Positions 39,701 to 49,377 of a DNA stretch of 64,000 bases are shown one piece after another (position 1 is the stretch's first letter; each line of letters begins with the position of its first letter). The stretch is from Hyphomicrobiales bacterium (GTDB lineage Bacteria > Pseudomonadota > Alphaproteobacteria > Rhizobiales > Xanthobacteraceae), in assembly GCA_013911975.1 (NCBI GenBank), contig JACESF010000008.1:27377-91376 (forward strand). The letters are read 5' to 3'. Below the pieces are notes generated by a model. The model saw nothing but the letters and a program-made list of their open reading frames with translations, was not told where the DNA came from and made no database searches. Both the position numbers and the translations under genes were made by a program.

Positions 39701-39935
39701 CGTCGTGCCGCTGGTCTGGGCCGTGGGCGCGGGCGCCGAACTGCGCCAGTCCCTGGGCACGGCGGTGTTCGCCGGCATGATCGGCGTGACGGGCTTCGGC
39801 CTCATCTTCACGCCCATCTTCTACGTCTTCGCCCGCTGGCTCGCCTCCTTCGGCGAGAAGCGCAAGGCGAAGCGGGAGGCGGGGGCGGACGACGACCACA
39901 CGCCCCACACCAACCATCCGGCTCCGGCCGAATGA
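36732..39935 (+). CDS. RND multidrug efflux permease (HAE1/AcrB family)
   Basis: [78 protein letters not shown]. Confidence 0.97.
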   Translation: [1067 protein letters not shown]

Positions 39936-39941
39936 GCGAAG

Positions 39942-39970
39942 CGGCCGGGCACGTCCCGGCCGTTTTCTTT
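39942..39970 (+). terminator. Rho-independent terminator
   Basis: cggccggg-cacgt-cccggccg-ttttctttt. Confidence 0.9.
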
Positions 39971-40219
39971 TGGGGCGGCATCGCGCCTTCCGGCACCCGC
40001 CCATCCTCTCCGCGACGCCTGACCTTTCTCTCCCGCCCGCCGGGGAGGGGCAGCGCGCGGGACGGCGCCCCGCCCCCGCCGGGACTTGACCCCCGGCGCC
40101 CGGTCGGAGACAGATGCCGCGCCCGCGTCAGAGTGCGATCGATCCCCATCCCCGATTGGGGGCTGTTTCGCCTTCAGGCGCTCACGCCTGACGGCCTCAG
40201 GCTCCAGACTGGTTTTCCC

Positions 40220-41245
40220 ATGCAGACCACGCCCACCGGCCTTCCCTTCGACGACATCCGCAACCTCATCGCCTCCATGCCCGGCCCGGATGAGGCCGCG
40301 CGGGCCATGGCGCGCGACCGGCAGGACGAATTGCTGAAGCCCCCGGGCGCGCTGGGGCGCCTGGAGGAGATCGCCATCCACCTTGCCGCCTGGCAGGGCA
40401 AGGCCATCCCCACCGCCAACCGGCCCATGGTGGCGGTGTTCGCGGGCACCCATGGCGTGACCGCGCAGGGCGTCTCGCCCTATCCCTCCGCCGTGACCCG
40501 GCAGATGCTGGACGCGTTCACCGCCGGAAAGGCGGCGGTGAACCAGATCTGCTCCACCTTCGAGGCGGGGCTGCGGGTGTTCGATCTCGCGCTGGACATT
40601 CCCACCGGGGACATCACCCAGGAGGCGGCGCTGGACGAGCGCGCCTGCGCCGCCACCATGGCGTTCGGTATGCAGGCCATCGCGGGCGGCGCGGACGTGC
40701 TGGTGCTGGGGGAGATGGGCATCGGCAACACCACGGTGGCCGCCGCCGTCTGCCACGGCCTCTATGGCGGGGCTCCGGAGGATTGGGTCGGCGCGGGCAC
40801 CGGCGCGAGCGGCGACGTCCTCGCGCGCAAGATCGAGGCCGTGCGCGCCGCCGTCGCGCTGCACGGGGCGGCCTTATCGGACCCGCTGGAGGTGCTGCGG
40901 CGCCTCGGCGGGCGCGAGCTGGCGGCCATTGCCGGCGCCATCCTGTCCGCCCGCCACGAGCGGGTGCCGGTGGTGCTGGACGGCTATGTGGTGACGGCGG
41001 CGGCGGCGGTGCTCCATGCGCTGGACCCGTCCGCGCTCGACCATTGCCTTGCCGGCCATGTCTCGGCCGAGCAGGCCCATGGCCGCCTCCTGGATCGGCT
41101 CGGCCTCAACCCGCTGCTGGATCTCGGCATGCGGCTCGGGGAGGGCTCGGGCGGCGCGCTGGCCGTGGCCGTGGTGAAGGCGGCGGTCGCCTGCCACAAG
41201 GGCATGTCCACCTTCGCCGAGGCGGGCGTTTCAGACGCGCAGTGA
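40220..41245 (+). CDS. cobT: Nicotinate-nucleotide--dimethylbenzimidazole phosphoribosyltransferase
   Basis: KPPGALGRLEEIAIHLAAWQGKAIPTANRPMVAVFAGTHGVTAQGVSPYPSAVTRQM; LGEMGIGNTTVAAAV. Confidence 0.95.
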   Translation: MQTTPTGLPFDDIRNLIASMPGPDEAARAMARDRQDELLKPPGALGRLEEIAIHLAAWQGKAIPTANRPMVAVFAGTHGVTAQGVSPYPSAVTRQMLDAFTAGKAAVNQICSTFEAGLRVFDLALDIPTGDITQEAALDERACAATMAFGMQAIAGGADVLVLGEMGIGNTTVAAAVCHGLYGGAPEDWVGAGTGASGDVLARKIEAVRAAVALHGAALSDPLEVLRRLGGRELAAIAGAILSARHERVPVVLDGYVVTAAAAVLHALDPSALDHCLAGHVSAEQAHGRLLDRLGLNPLLDLGMRLGEGSGGALAVAVVKAAVACHKGMSTFAEAGVSDAQ

Positions 41246-41246
41246 T

Positions 41247-42311
41247 TTAAACGCGCAGCGGCGTGGATGCCCGCGCCGTCGCGGGCGTGTCGAACGGCGG
41301 CAGGAGCCGCGCGGGCGGGAAGGTGACCCGGGCGCGCGTGCCGCCCTCGGGCCGCGCCGCCAGGGTCAGTTCGGCGCCGTGGAGCCCGGCTAGGGCCCGC
41401 ACGATGGTAAGGCCCAGGCCCGCCCCGCGCCCGGTGGACGGATCGAGCGTGCTCTCCCGGTGGCGTGCGGCGAGGTCCAGCGGCAATTCCGCCTCGCCGA
41501 TGCCCGGCCCCGTGTCCGACACGTCGAGGAACGGCGCGCCGCGTCCGTCCAGGCCCGCCCGCACCTCCACCGCGCCGCCCTGGGGCGTGAACTTCACGGC
41601 ATTGCCGATGAGGTTCAGCGCCATCTGACGGAGCGCCCGCTCGTCCGCCCATAGGCGCAGGGGCGCGTCCTCGGGGGCGCAGACAAGCGCGACCGACCGG
41701 GCGGCGGCGGAGAGGCGCATCATGTGCGTGCAGTCGCCCGCGAGGTCCGCCAGCGGCACCGCCGTCTCCAGCAGCGCCCGGTGGCCGGTCTCGATGCGGG
41801 CAAGGTCCAGGATGTCGTCGGCGAGCGCCAGCAGGTGCCGGCCGGACGTGTGGATGTCCCGCGCATATTCGCCATAGGTGGGCACCGCGTGGGGGCCGAA
41901 CACCTCGTGTGCCATCATCTCGGAAAAGCCGATCACCGCGTTCAGCGGGGTGCGCAGCTCGTGGCTCATTTCCGCGAGGAAGCGTGACTTGGCGGCGTTT
42001 TCCTCCTGCGCCCGGGCGAGGGCATCCTCATGGCCGCGCGCGAGCGCCAGAGCCCGGTCCCGTGCCAGCGCGAGGCGCGCCCGGCCTTCGGCCAGCGCGA
42101 GGGCCAGTAGGCCCGCGCCGCACAGGGCGCCGCCCGCAAGCGCCGCGCCGGGGTCGGATGCGTGAAGGCCGAGGGCGGCGAGGCCCGCGCCCGCGAGGAG
42201 GGCGCCTGAGGCCGCCAGCGTGCCCAGCCACCTCCGGAATCCGGCCTCCCGCCCCGTTTCCGCCCGCGCGGAAAGGGCACCGGAAGCGCCAGAGGGGAGG
42301 GAAAGCGTCAT
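41247..42311 (-). CDS. Membrane sensor histidine kinase
   Basis: FLAEMSHELRTPLNAVIGFSEMMAHEVFG; NLIGNAVKFTPQGG; DVSDTGPGIG; GAGLGLTIVRALAGLHGAELTL. Confidence 0.95.
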   Translation of the reverse strand: MTLSLPSGASGALSARAETGREAGFRRWLGTLAASGALLAGAGLAALGLHASDPGAALAGGALCGAGLLALALAEGRARLALARDRALALARGHEDALARAQEENAAKSRFLAEMSHELRTPLNAVIGFSEMMAHEVFGPHAVPTYGEYARDIHTSGRHLLALADDILDLARIETGHRALLETAVPLADLAGDCTHMMRLSAAARSVALVCAPEDAPLRLWADERALRQMALNLIGNAVKFTPQGGAVEVRAGLDGRGAPFLDVSDTGPGIGEAELPLDLAARHRESTLDPSTGRGAGLGLTIVRALAGLHGAELTLAARPEGGTRARVTFPPARLLPPFDTPATARASTPLRV

Positions 42312-42462
42312 GGCCCTCGATCCGCGCCCCGCCGGGAGGGTGAGTCCCGCCGGGAAAGGTTAGGAGACGACTCCTGGGCCAAGAGGGTTAGCGAAGTGTT
42401 AACGCCGCAAACCCGCGCGGAGATTCATTTTCACCCTGACGGGCGAACCCGGCGTGCCGGTA

Positions 42463-43155
42463 TCAGGCGGGGGTGAGGTTGAAGGCGGAGATCGCCGCGT
42501 CCAGCTCTGAATAATGGGAAATGACCTGTTCGGCGCCGAGGTCCCGGGCGGGCACTTCCGTATAGCCGAACGTCACCGCCACGCAGGGCACGCGTGCCGC
42601 CTTCGCGGTGGCGACGTCGGTGGCGCTGTCGCCCACCATGACGGCCCGGGATGGGTCGCCCCCGCAGGCGGCGATGGTGGAGAGCAGGGGATGGGCGTCG
42701 GGCTTCGCCACGCCATAGGTGTCCGCGCCCGTGATGGCGGCGAAGCGGGCCGTCAGGTCAAGACGGTCCAGCAGCAGGCGGGCGAGGCGCTCGGTCTTGT
42801 TGGTGCAGACCGCGAGCCGCGCTCCGCGCGCCGCCAGCCGGTCCAGCGCGGCGTCCAGGCCGGGGAAGGGGCGCGAATCGTCCGCGATATGGTCGGCGTA
42901 ATGGTCGATGAAGCGGCGGGTGAGCGCGTCCACGGTGGCCGGGTCCGGCAGGGCGCCGGCCCGCTCCAGCGCCCGCACCAGCAGCATGCGCGCCCCGGCG
43001 CCGATCATGTTGCGGGTGGCCTCGCGGTCCACGGGTGCGACGCCGTACTCTTTCAGGATGACGTCCAGCGTGTTGAGCAGGTCCGGCGCGCTGTCCACCA
43101 GGGTGCCATCCAGGTCGAACGCGATCACCAGGGGAAAGTCCGGCATGGATGTCAT
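42463..43155 (-). CDS. gph: Phosphoglycolate phosphatase (HAD family)
   Basis: VIAFDLDGTLVDSAPDLLNTLDVIL; RLAVCTNKTERLARLLLDRL; MVGDSATDVATAKAARVPCVAVTFGY. Confidence 0.92.
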   Translation of the reverse strand: MTSMPDFPLVIAFDLDGTLVDSAPDLLNTLDVILKEYGVAPVDREATRNMIGAGARMLLVRALERAGALPDPATVDALTRRFIDHYADHIADDSRPFPGLDAALDRLAARGARLAVCTNKTERLARLLLDRLDLTARFAAITGADTYGVAKPDAHPLLSTIAACGGDPSRAVMVGDSATDVATAKAARVPCVAVTFGYTEVPARDLGAEQVISHYSELDAAISAFNLTPA

Positions 43156-43244
43156 CCTTTCGCGGTAGTCTGCCGCCGGGAAGTGCCTACAATCCTGCCG
43201 CTTTTGCTGTCCAGCCTTTCTCGGGCCTTCGGTCGGAGGGAATC

Positions 43245-43697
43245 ATGTTCGGGGTGTCTTTTTTCAATGGCGGGCGGGCGCGCATGCGCGCCGGCGCGCT
43301 CGGTCTTCTCGCGGCGCTCGCGTTCGCGCCCGCCGCGCAGGCGCAGCAGCCTCAGCCCGCGCCGCTGGGGAATTTCTCCTTCGCCGCGCCGCCGTCGGAC
43401 AAGGCGAACCGCGTCTATTCCACGAACCGCCAGACCGGCGAGATGAATGCCTGCCAGTTCGAGCGGCCGGACGCCGCACAGGTGGGCCTCACCCGCTGCT
43501 TCACCAAGGGCGACGGCGCGGGCCCGCAGCCCAACGGCGCGTATTTCCTGGTCTCCACGGGCTTCGCGGGCGAGACCGGCGTGTTCCGCGTGAACGCCAA
43601 TACCGGCGAGATGAGCATCTGCTACGTGCGCGACGTGCCCAAGGCGGGCGGCGGCGGCAACGAGCCGAAGATTCTCTGCACGCCCCAGGGCAAGTAA
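43245..43697 (+). CDS. Hypothetical secreted protein
   Basis: Signal-peptide-like N-terminus LGLLAALAFAPAAQAQQ; duplicated pattern NRQTGEMNACQF / NANTGEMSICYV. Confidence 0.7.
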   Translation: MFGVSFFNGGRARMRAGALGLLAALAFAPAAQAQQPQPAPLGNFSFAAPPSDKANRVYSTNRQTGEMNACQFERPDAAQVGLTRCFTKGDGAGPQPNGAYFLVSTGFAGETGVFRVNANTGEMSICYVRDVPKAGGGGNEPKILCTPQGK

Positions 43698-43838
43698 TGT
43701 CCTGGAGCACGTAAGCCCTTCGCGCCTTGCCGCAGGCGGGCGGGCGCGATAGAGCAACCGGGACCGGGAGGGCCTGCGGCCGCGCCGCGGGCTGCCCGTC
43801 GCCCGTCAAGCGACCTTCCCTCTCACTGCGAGCCGACC

Positions 43839-44543
43839 ATGTCCGATGCCGAAGCCCTGAAGCGCCAGGCCGCCGCCCGCGCGCTGGAATTCGTGACCGA
43901 CGGAATGCGGCTCGGCCTCGGTACCGGCTCCACCGCCAAGCATTTCGTGGACCTTTTGGCGGAGCGCGTGAAGGGCGGCCTGAACGTGGTGGGCGTGCCC
44001 ACATCTGAGCGCACGCGGGAGCAGGCGCTTTCGCTCGGCGTGCCGCTGGCGACCCTGGACGAGCAGCCGCAGCTCGACCTGTGCATCGACGGCGCCGACG
44101 AGGTGGGCCCCGGCCTTGCGCTGGTAAAGGGCGGCGGCGGCGCGCTGCTGCGCGAGAAGCTGGTGGCGAGCGCCGCGAAGGAGATGGTGGTCATCGCCGA
44201 CGCCTCCAAGCACGTTGAGATGCTGGGGGCCTTCCCGCTGCCCATCGAGGTGGTGGATTTCGGCCTTGCAGCCCTGCTGCCGCGCCTGGAGGCGGCCATC
44301 GCCTCCGCCGGCTGCGGCGGGCCGCTGGAACTGCGCCGTGATGCCGCCGGCGCGCCCTACCGCACCGACCAGGGCAACGTGATCATCGACGCCCGCCTCG
44401 GCCGCATTCCCGACCCCGCCGCCCTGGCGCGGGCGCTGGACGGCGTGGTGGGCGTGGTGGAGCACGGCCTGTTCCTGGGCCTCGCCCGCCGCGTGGTGCT
44501 GGCGGCGCCCGAGGGTGTGCGGCTCCTCGTCAATCCGGCCTGA
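43839..44543 (+). CDS. rpiA: Ribose-5-phosphate isomerase A
   Basis: [68 protein letters not shown]. Confidence 0.97.
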   Translation: MSDAEALKRQAAARALEFVTDGMRLGLGTGSTAKHFVDLLAERVKGGLNVVGVPTSERTREQALSLGVPLATLDEQPQLDLCIDGADEVGPGLALVKGGGGALLREKLVASAAKEMVVIADASKHVEMLGAFPLPIEVVDFGLAALLPRLEAAIASAGCGGPLELRRDAAGAPYRTDQGNVIIDARLGRIPDPAALARALDGVVGVVEHGLFLGLARRVVLAAPEGVRLLVNPA

Positions 44544-44654
44544 GGCCCGTCGGCCTCGCCGGCCTGAAAACCATGGGAGAGGGATCGCCATCCGCCGGGC
44601 GCGTTGCCGAGGCGCGGGACGTGATCTAGAACCATTCGCAAATCGGAGAACGCC

Positions 44655-45197
44655 ATGCGCCGCTCGACTGCCAGCCGCCTCGGTCTCGGGGCCCTCTTCC
44701 TCGCGCTGTCCCTGGGCACCGCCGCCGCCCAGGCGCCGGCCCCAGCTCCCGCGGCTCCCGCCACCTCCGCACAGCCGCCGAGCGCCAGCGAGATGCAGGT
44801 GGCGCGCGATCTGGTCCAGGCGAACGGCGAGGCCGCGTCCTTCAACGGCGTGCTCCAGAATCTCCTGGACGGCGCCGCCCTCGGCTTCCTCCAGACCAAT
44901 CCCGACCTCGCGCCGCAGCTGCGCGACACGGCCATCGCTCTGCGTCCCGAATTCGAGAAGCGCCAGAACGAGATCGTGGACATCCTCGCCACCGCCTATG
45001 CGGAGCATTTCACCGAGGACGAGCTGAAGCAGGCGCTCACCTTCTACCGGTCCCCCGTGGGCAAGAAGCTGGTGACCGACCGTCCGGCCATCGTCCAGCA
45101 GGCGGTGCAGAACATCCAGCAATGGGGTGCCCGCGTGAATGCCGAGGCCATGGAGCGCATCCGCGCCGAGATGAAGAAGAAGGGCTACGACATCTGA
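44655..45197 (+). CDS. DUF2059 domain protein, secreted
   Basis: Signal peptide; IVDILATAYAEHFTEDELKQALTFYRSPVGKKLVTDRPAIVQQ. Confidence 0.88.
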   Translation: MRRSTASRLGLGALFLALSLGTAAAQAPAPAPAAPATSAQPPSASEMQVARDLVQANGEAASFNGVLQNLLDGAALGFLQTNPDLAPQLRDTAIALRPEFEKRQNEIVDILATAYAEHFTEDELKQALTFYRSPVGKKLVTDRPAIVQQAVQNIQQWGARVNAEAMERIRAEMKKKGYDI

Positions 45198-45227
45198 TCG
45201 CGGCGCTTCATCGTCCGACGCGCTCCG

Positions 45228-45254
45228 AAGGCGGCCCGGCGGGCCGCCTTTTTT
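45228..45254 (+). terminator. Rho-independent terminator
   Basis: aaggcggccc-ggc-gggccgcctt-tttt. Confidence 0.92.
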
Positions 45255-45297
45255 CGTGGCGCGCGCCGGATCGTGGCGGCGCCCGGCGGAACAGGCC

Positions 45298-47460
45298 TCA
45301 GATGCCGTCCGTGCGCGGGTCGCGCGGGCCTTCGGGGGCCTCGGCGAGGGCGGCGTGCAGGCTCACGCGGGAGAGGTTGGGATTGTAGTGGGGGTCCACC
45401 AGGGTCCGCGTGCCCCACAGGTCCTCCATGCGCCGGCGCTGCGCCTTCAGCCGGTTGCGGTGCTCTCGGGTGCGCCGCCGTCCGCGCGAGGCGGATTCGT
45501 GATGGATCAGGCAGGCGAAGGCGGTGAACACCACCTCGAACCCCGCCCGCCGGGCCCGCAGGCACAGGTCGATGTCGTTGCAATCCTCCGCGAACCGCTC
45601 CGCGTCCAGCGGGCCGGTGGCCTCCCACACATCGCGGCGGATCATGAGGCACGCGCCCGTCACCGCGCTCACATTGGCGCGGGTGACGAGGCGGCCGAAC
45701 GGGCCGGGAAGGTCGCGGTCGGCGTGGGAGAACCAGTGGGCGGCATAGCGGAACAGCCCGACGATGACGCCCGCGTGCTGGATGGTGCGGTCGGGGAACA
45801 ACAGCTTCGCGCCCACGATGCCGGTGCGGGGCAGGCTGGCCAGGGCCACCATCTCGTCCAGCCAGCGCCCGTCCACCACCTCGATGTCGTTGTTCAGCAG
45901 GCAGATGAGGCTGCCGCGCGCCGCCGCCACGCCCGCATTGCAGATGCGGGGATAGTTGAACGGCCCGTCGTCGCGCACCACCACGGTATCCGGCCAGGCG
46001 GCCTTGATCTCCTCGAACAGGGCGAAGGTGGCGGGCTCCACGGAGCCGTTGTCCACGATGACGATCTCGAAATTGCGGTAGTCCGTCTCGCCGATGAGGG
46101 AGCGCAGCGCCATGCCCATGAGGTCCGCCCGGTCGCGGGTGGGCACCACGAAGGAGACCAAGGGCAGCGGGTCGGGCATGGGCAGGCGCGGCCGCAGGCG
46201 GCCGTCCGCGAGGATCGTCACCGACGCCCCGAGGGCGTCCTCCAGCGCGCGGGCGGCGGGGTGCGGATCGGCCACGGGCGCCGCCGGGCCGCCGAAGGCG
46301 ATGCGCGGGATATGGCGGATCGCGGACGCGGGCAGGCTTTCGGCGAGCCGCAGGAGCAGGTGGTAGCGCGCCGCCGGGCCATGGCGCGGGTCGATGCCGC
46401 CCACCGCCTGCACCGCGTCCGCCCGCGCGGCCACGAGATGGCCGACATAGTCCTGGGCCTGGAGCAGGTGGCGGTTGAAGGCGGGCTTGAACACCCCCGC
46501 CTCCGGGCGCCCCTCGGCGTCCAGCACCTCCTCGTCCGTATAAGCGAGGCGGCAGTCGGGCGACCGGGCGAAGGCGTCCCGGAGCATGGCGACCGCGTCG
46601 CGGGTCGGCTGGCCGCTGGCGGGCAGCAGGCACACGAGGCCCCGCGCGATACCCGCCACGACGACGTGCAGCGCCTCCGCGTCGTCGGCCTGGGTTTCCA
46701 CGAGCCGCAGGCGCGGCTCGCTCCCCGCCGCCGCGTGTGCCCAGCGGGCGAGGTCCGGCGGTGCATCGGCGGGGAGGGCCGCATGCCAGGTCCAGTGCGG
46801 ATCGCTCTGGGCCCGCAGCGCGTCCAGCCGGAGCGTCGCCTCGGCGGGGCCGGGCGGCAGCGGTCCCGCGAAGCACAGGGGCAGGTCCTGCCGTTCCAGC
46901 AGGACGTGTTCGAAATCCTCGACGAACCGCGCCCGGTAGGCCCGGTAGGCGGCAGCGCGCTCGGCCCGGCGGGCCGGGGAATTCTCCATCAGCGCCGCAT
47001 GGATGCCTCGCAGGTCGCGCGCCGCCGCGCCGGCTTCCTTCCAACGCCGCAGGGGCGGCGTGCCGGGAAAGGCGCCCGCCAGGACGGCGTGCAGCTTCAG
47101 GCCGAGCTTGGAGCGCGGATAGATGCCCAGCGGCGCGCCGGCCTCCAGGGCGACGGAGATTTCCGCCGTGCCCCTGGGCAGGAACACCGCCTCCAGGGGC
47201 GCGGACATGCGCGCCTCGCCGAGCACGCGGCCCGCGCCGTCCAGCAGGCGCAGGGCGAGTCCGTCGCCCTCCGCGGCGGCCGGAAGGTCCAGCACATAGG
47301 CGCCGCCCGCCCGCGCCAGCCACAGGCGGAAGGCGAGGGGCAGGGCGAAACGGCGGGCACCGTCCGCCGCCGGCCGGGATGCCAGCCGGACGGGGCCGAT
47401 GCCGTGCGGCGCCTGCGCCGGAGCGCTCTCGCGGGTGCGGACCATGGGGCCTTGAAGCAT
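45298..47460 (-). CDS. Large family 2 glycosyltransferase (start uncertain)
   Basis: VSFVVPTRDRADLMGMALRSLIGETDYRNFEIVIVDNGS; RGSLICLLNNDIEVVDGRWLDEMVALA; upstream YTDEEVLD segment. Confidence 0.88.
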   Translation of the reverse strand: MLQGPMVRTRESAPAQAPHGIGPVRLASRPAADGARRFALPLAFRLWLARAGGAYVLDLPAAAEGDGLALRLLDGAGRVLGEARMSAPLEAVFLPRGTAEISVALEAGAPLGIYPRSKLGLKLHAVLAGAFPGTPPLRRWKEAGAAARDLRGIHAALMENSPARRAERAAAYRAYRARFVEDFEHVLLERQDLPLCFAGPLPPGPAEATLRLDALRAQSDPHWTWHAALPADAPPDLARWAHAAAGSEPRLRLVETQADDAEALHVVVAGIARGLVCLLPASGQPTRDAVAMLRDAFARSPDCRLAYTDEEVLDAEGRPEAGVFKPAFNRHLLQAQDYVGHLVAARADAVQAVGGIDPRHGPAARYHLLLRLAESLPASAIRHIPRIAFGGPAAPVADPHPAARALEDALGASVTILADGRLRPRLPMPDPLPLVSFVVPTRDRADLMGMALRSLIGETDYRNFEIVIVDNGSVEPATFALFEEIKAAWPDTVVVRDDGPFNYPRICNAGVAAARGSLICLLNNDIEVVDGRWLDEMVALASLPRTGIVGAKLLFPDRTIQHAGVIVGLFRYAAHWFSHADRDLPGPFGRLVTRANVSAVTGACLMIRRDVWEATGPLDAERFAEDCNDIDLCLRARRAGFEVVFTAFACLIHHESASRGRRRTREHRNRLKAQRRRMEDLWGTRTLVDPHYNPNLSRVSLHAALAEAPEGPRDPRTDGI

Positions 47461-47562
47461 CCCCCGCGCCGTCCCGCAAGCCAGGCCTGACATGGACGCG
47501 CTTGACGCCGCGCTCCGCGGGGGCTTGAACGGACGCCCCATGTCCGTTTGGAAGGCCGTGCC

Positions 47563-48924
47563 ATGACCGAGACCGAGGTGGATCTGTTCGTCATCGGCGG
47601 AGGCTCAGGCGGCGTGCGGGCCGGGCGCATCGCGGCGCGCCACGGCGCCAAGGTGATGATGGCGGAGGAGTACCGCATGGGCGGAACCTGCGTCATCCGG
47701 GGTTGCGTGCCCAAGAAGCTGTTCGTCTATGCGGGCCGCTTCGCCCACGACCTGGAGGACATGGCGGGCTTCGGCTGGAGCGTCGCCGACGCGCGCTTCG
47801 ACTGGCCGACCCTGATCGCCAACAAGGACAAGGAGATCGCGCGCCTCGAATCCATCTACCGCAGGAATGCGGAAGGCGCGGGCGTGACCATCGTGAACAG
47901 CCGGGCCGTCGTGGAAGGGCCGAACACGGTGCGCCTGCTCTCCACCGGCGAGGTGGTGAAGGCGCGGACCATTCTTGTCGCCACGGGCGCGAAGCCCACG
48001 TTGGGGCCGGACATTCCCGGGCGGGAATTCGCCATCACCTCCAACGAGGCCTTCCACCTGGAAGCGCTTCCGCGCCGGGTGCTCGTGCAGGGCGGCGGCT
48101 ATATCGCGGTGGAGTTCGCCAGCCTGTTCCGGGCGCTCGGCAGCGAAGTGACCCTCGTGCAGCGGGCGGACGTGATCCTGCGCGGTTTCGACGAGGAGGT
48201 GCGGACGCACCTCGCGGCGGAAATGGAGCGCTCGGGCATCCGCATGCTGTGCGGGCGCACGCTCTCCTCCATCACGCCCACCCCCGGCGGCAAGGCGGTG
48301 CGCCTGTCCGACGGGACCGAGGTGGAAGTGGACGTGGTGATGCTCGCCATCGGCCGCCTGCCCAACACCGCCGGGCTCGGCCTGGAAACGGCGGGCGTGG
48401 AACTGGACGCGGTGGGCGCGGTGAAGGTGGACGCCCAGTCGCGGACCAACGTGCCGAGCATCTATGCCGTGGGCGACGTGACCAACCGCGTGAACCTGAC
48501 GCCCGTTGCCATCCGCGAGGGGCACGCCTTCGCCGACACGGTGTTCGGCGGCAAGCCCTGGACCGTGGACCACAGCCTCATCGCCACCGCCGTCTTCTCC
48601 GAGCCGGAAGTGGGCACCGTGGGCCTCACCGAGGAGGCGGCGCGCCGGCAGGGCAAGGAACTGGACATCTACACCGCCACCTTCCGGCCGCTGAAGGCGA
48701 CCCTGTCGGGCCGCCAGACGCGCAGCCTCATGAAGCTGGTGGTGGAGCAGGGGAGCGAGAAGGTTCTGGGCGTCCACATCGTGGGGCCCGACGCGGGCGA
48801 GATGATCCAGCTCGCCGCCGTGGCGGTGGGCCTCGGCGCCACCAAGACGGACTTCGACCGCACGGTCGCGGTGCATCCCACCGCCGCCGAGGAATTGGTG
48901 ACCATGCGGGAGAAGACGCGCTGA
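47563..48924 (+). CDS. gor: Glutathione-disulfide reductase
   Basis: DLFVIGGGSGGVRAGRIAARHGAKVMMAEEYRMGGTCVIRGCVPKKLFVYA; AVHPTAAEELVTM. Confidence 0.95.
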   Translation: MTETEVDLFVIGGGSGGVRAGRIAARHGAKVMMAEEYRMGGTCVIRGCVPKKLFVYAGRFAHDLEDMAGFGWSVADARFDWPTLIANKDKEIARLESIYRRNAEGAGVTIVNSRAVVEGPNTVRLLSTGEVVKARTILVATGAKPTLGPDIPGREFAITSNEAFHLEALPRRVLVQGGGYIAVEFASLFRALGSEVTLVQRADVILRGFDEEVRTHLAAEMERSGIRMLCGRTLSSITPTPGGKAVRLSDGTEVEVDVVMLAIGRLPNTAGLGLETAGVELDAVGAVKVDAQSRTNVPSIYAVGDVTNRVNLTPVAIREGHAFADTVFGGKPWTVDHSLIATAVFSEPEVGTVGLTEEAARRQGKELDIYTATFRPLKATLSGRQTRSLMKLVVEQGSEKVLGVHIVGPDAGEMIQLAAVAVGLGATKTDFDRTVAVHPTAAEELVTMREKTR

Positions 48925-49079
48925 TCCCTCGACCGGGGGTGGGCCGTCCACGGCACTGTGCGCCGGCCTTGCCGACGGACGCTGGGGAAGCGTCAACTTA
49001 GGCTTGATTTTCGGCGCGGGGAGCGGTTGGAGAGGGGGCCGCGTGTGCGGCGCACCCCAATTCGCTCCCGGAGGTCCCC

Positions 49080-49367
49080 GTGCGGACGTTTGTGCTGGTG
49101 GCCGCGAGCCTTTGCCTCGCGTCCGGCGCCCTTGCCGACCCGATCCTGCCCACCCAGGACAAGGCGGGCTCCCTGCTGAAATATCAGGCGCTCACCACCG
49201 CCGACCGGCGGGCGACGCTGGAAGCCTTCAGCGGCCAGTCCATGAAGTCGGACTCCACCTTCGAGAATCTCGATGCCTGCACCCTGCGCCAGACCACCGA
49301 GGACAATGCCGCCTCCCTGCGGCTGTCCAAGGCCGTCGCGGGCTGCGTGAAGGAACTGGGGCTCTGA
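49080..49367 (+). CDS. Hypothetical secreted protein (GTG start)
   Basis: MRTFVLVAASLCLASGALADP signal peptide. Confidence 0.6.
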   Translation: MRTFVLVAASLCLASGALADPILPTQDKAGSLLKYQALTTADRRATLEAFSGQSMKSDSTFENLDACTLRQTTEDNAASLRLSKAVAGCVKELGL

Positions 49368-49377
49368 GGCGCGCGCC

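Noticed and set aside
37458-40004. 848-aa minus-strand ORF antisense to the RND permease
   Set aside because: His/Arg/Gly/Glu-rich antisense frame typical of high-GC genomes; the plus strand has an unambiguous AcrB-family protein.
39936-40219. Possible cobalamin riboswitch upstream of cobT (hairpin tcaggcg-ctca-cgcctga at 40174-40191)
   Set aside because: No recognisable B12-box or overall riboswitch architecture; the small hairpin alone is not evidence.
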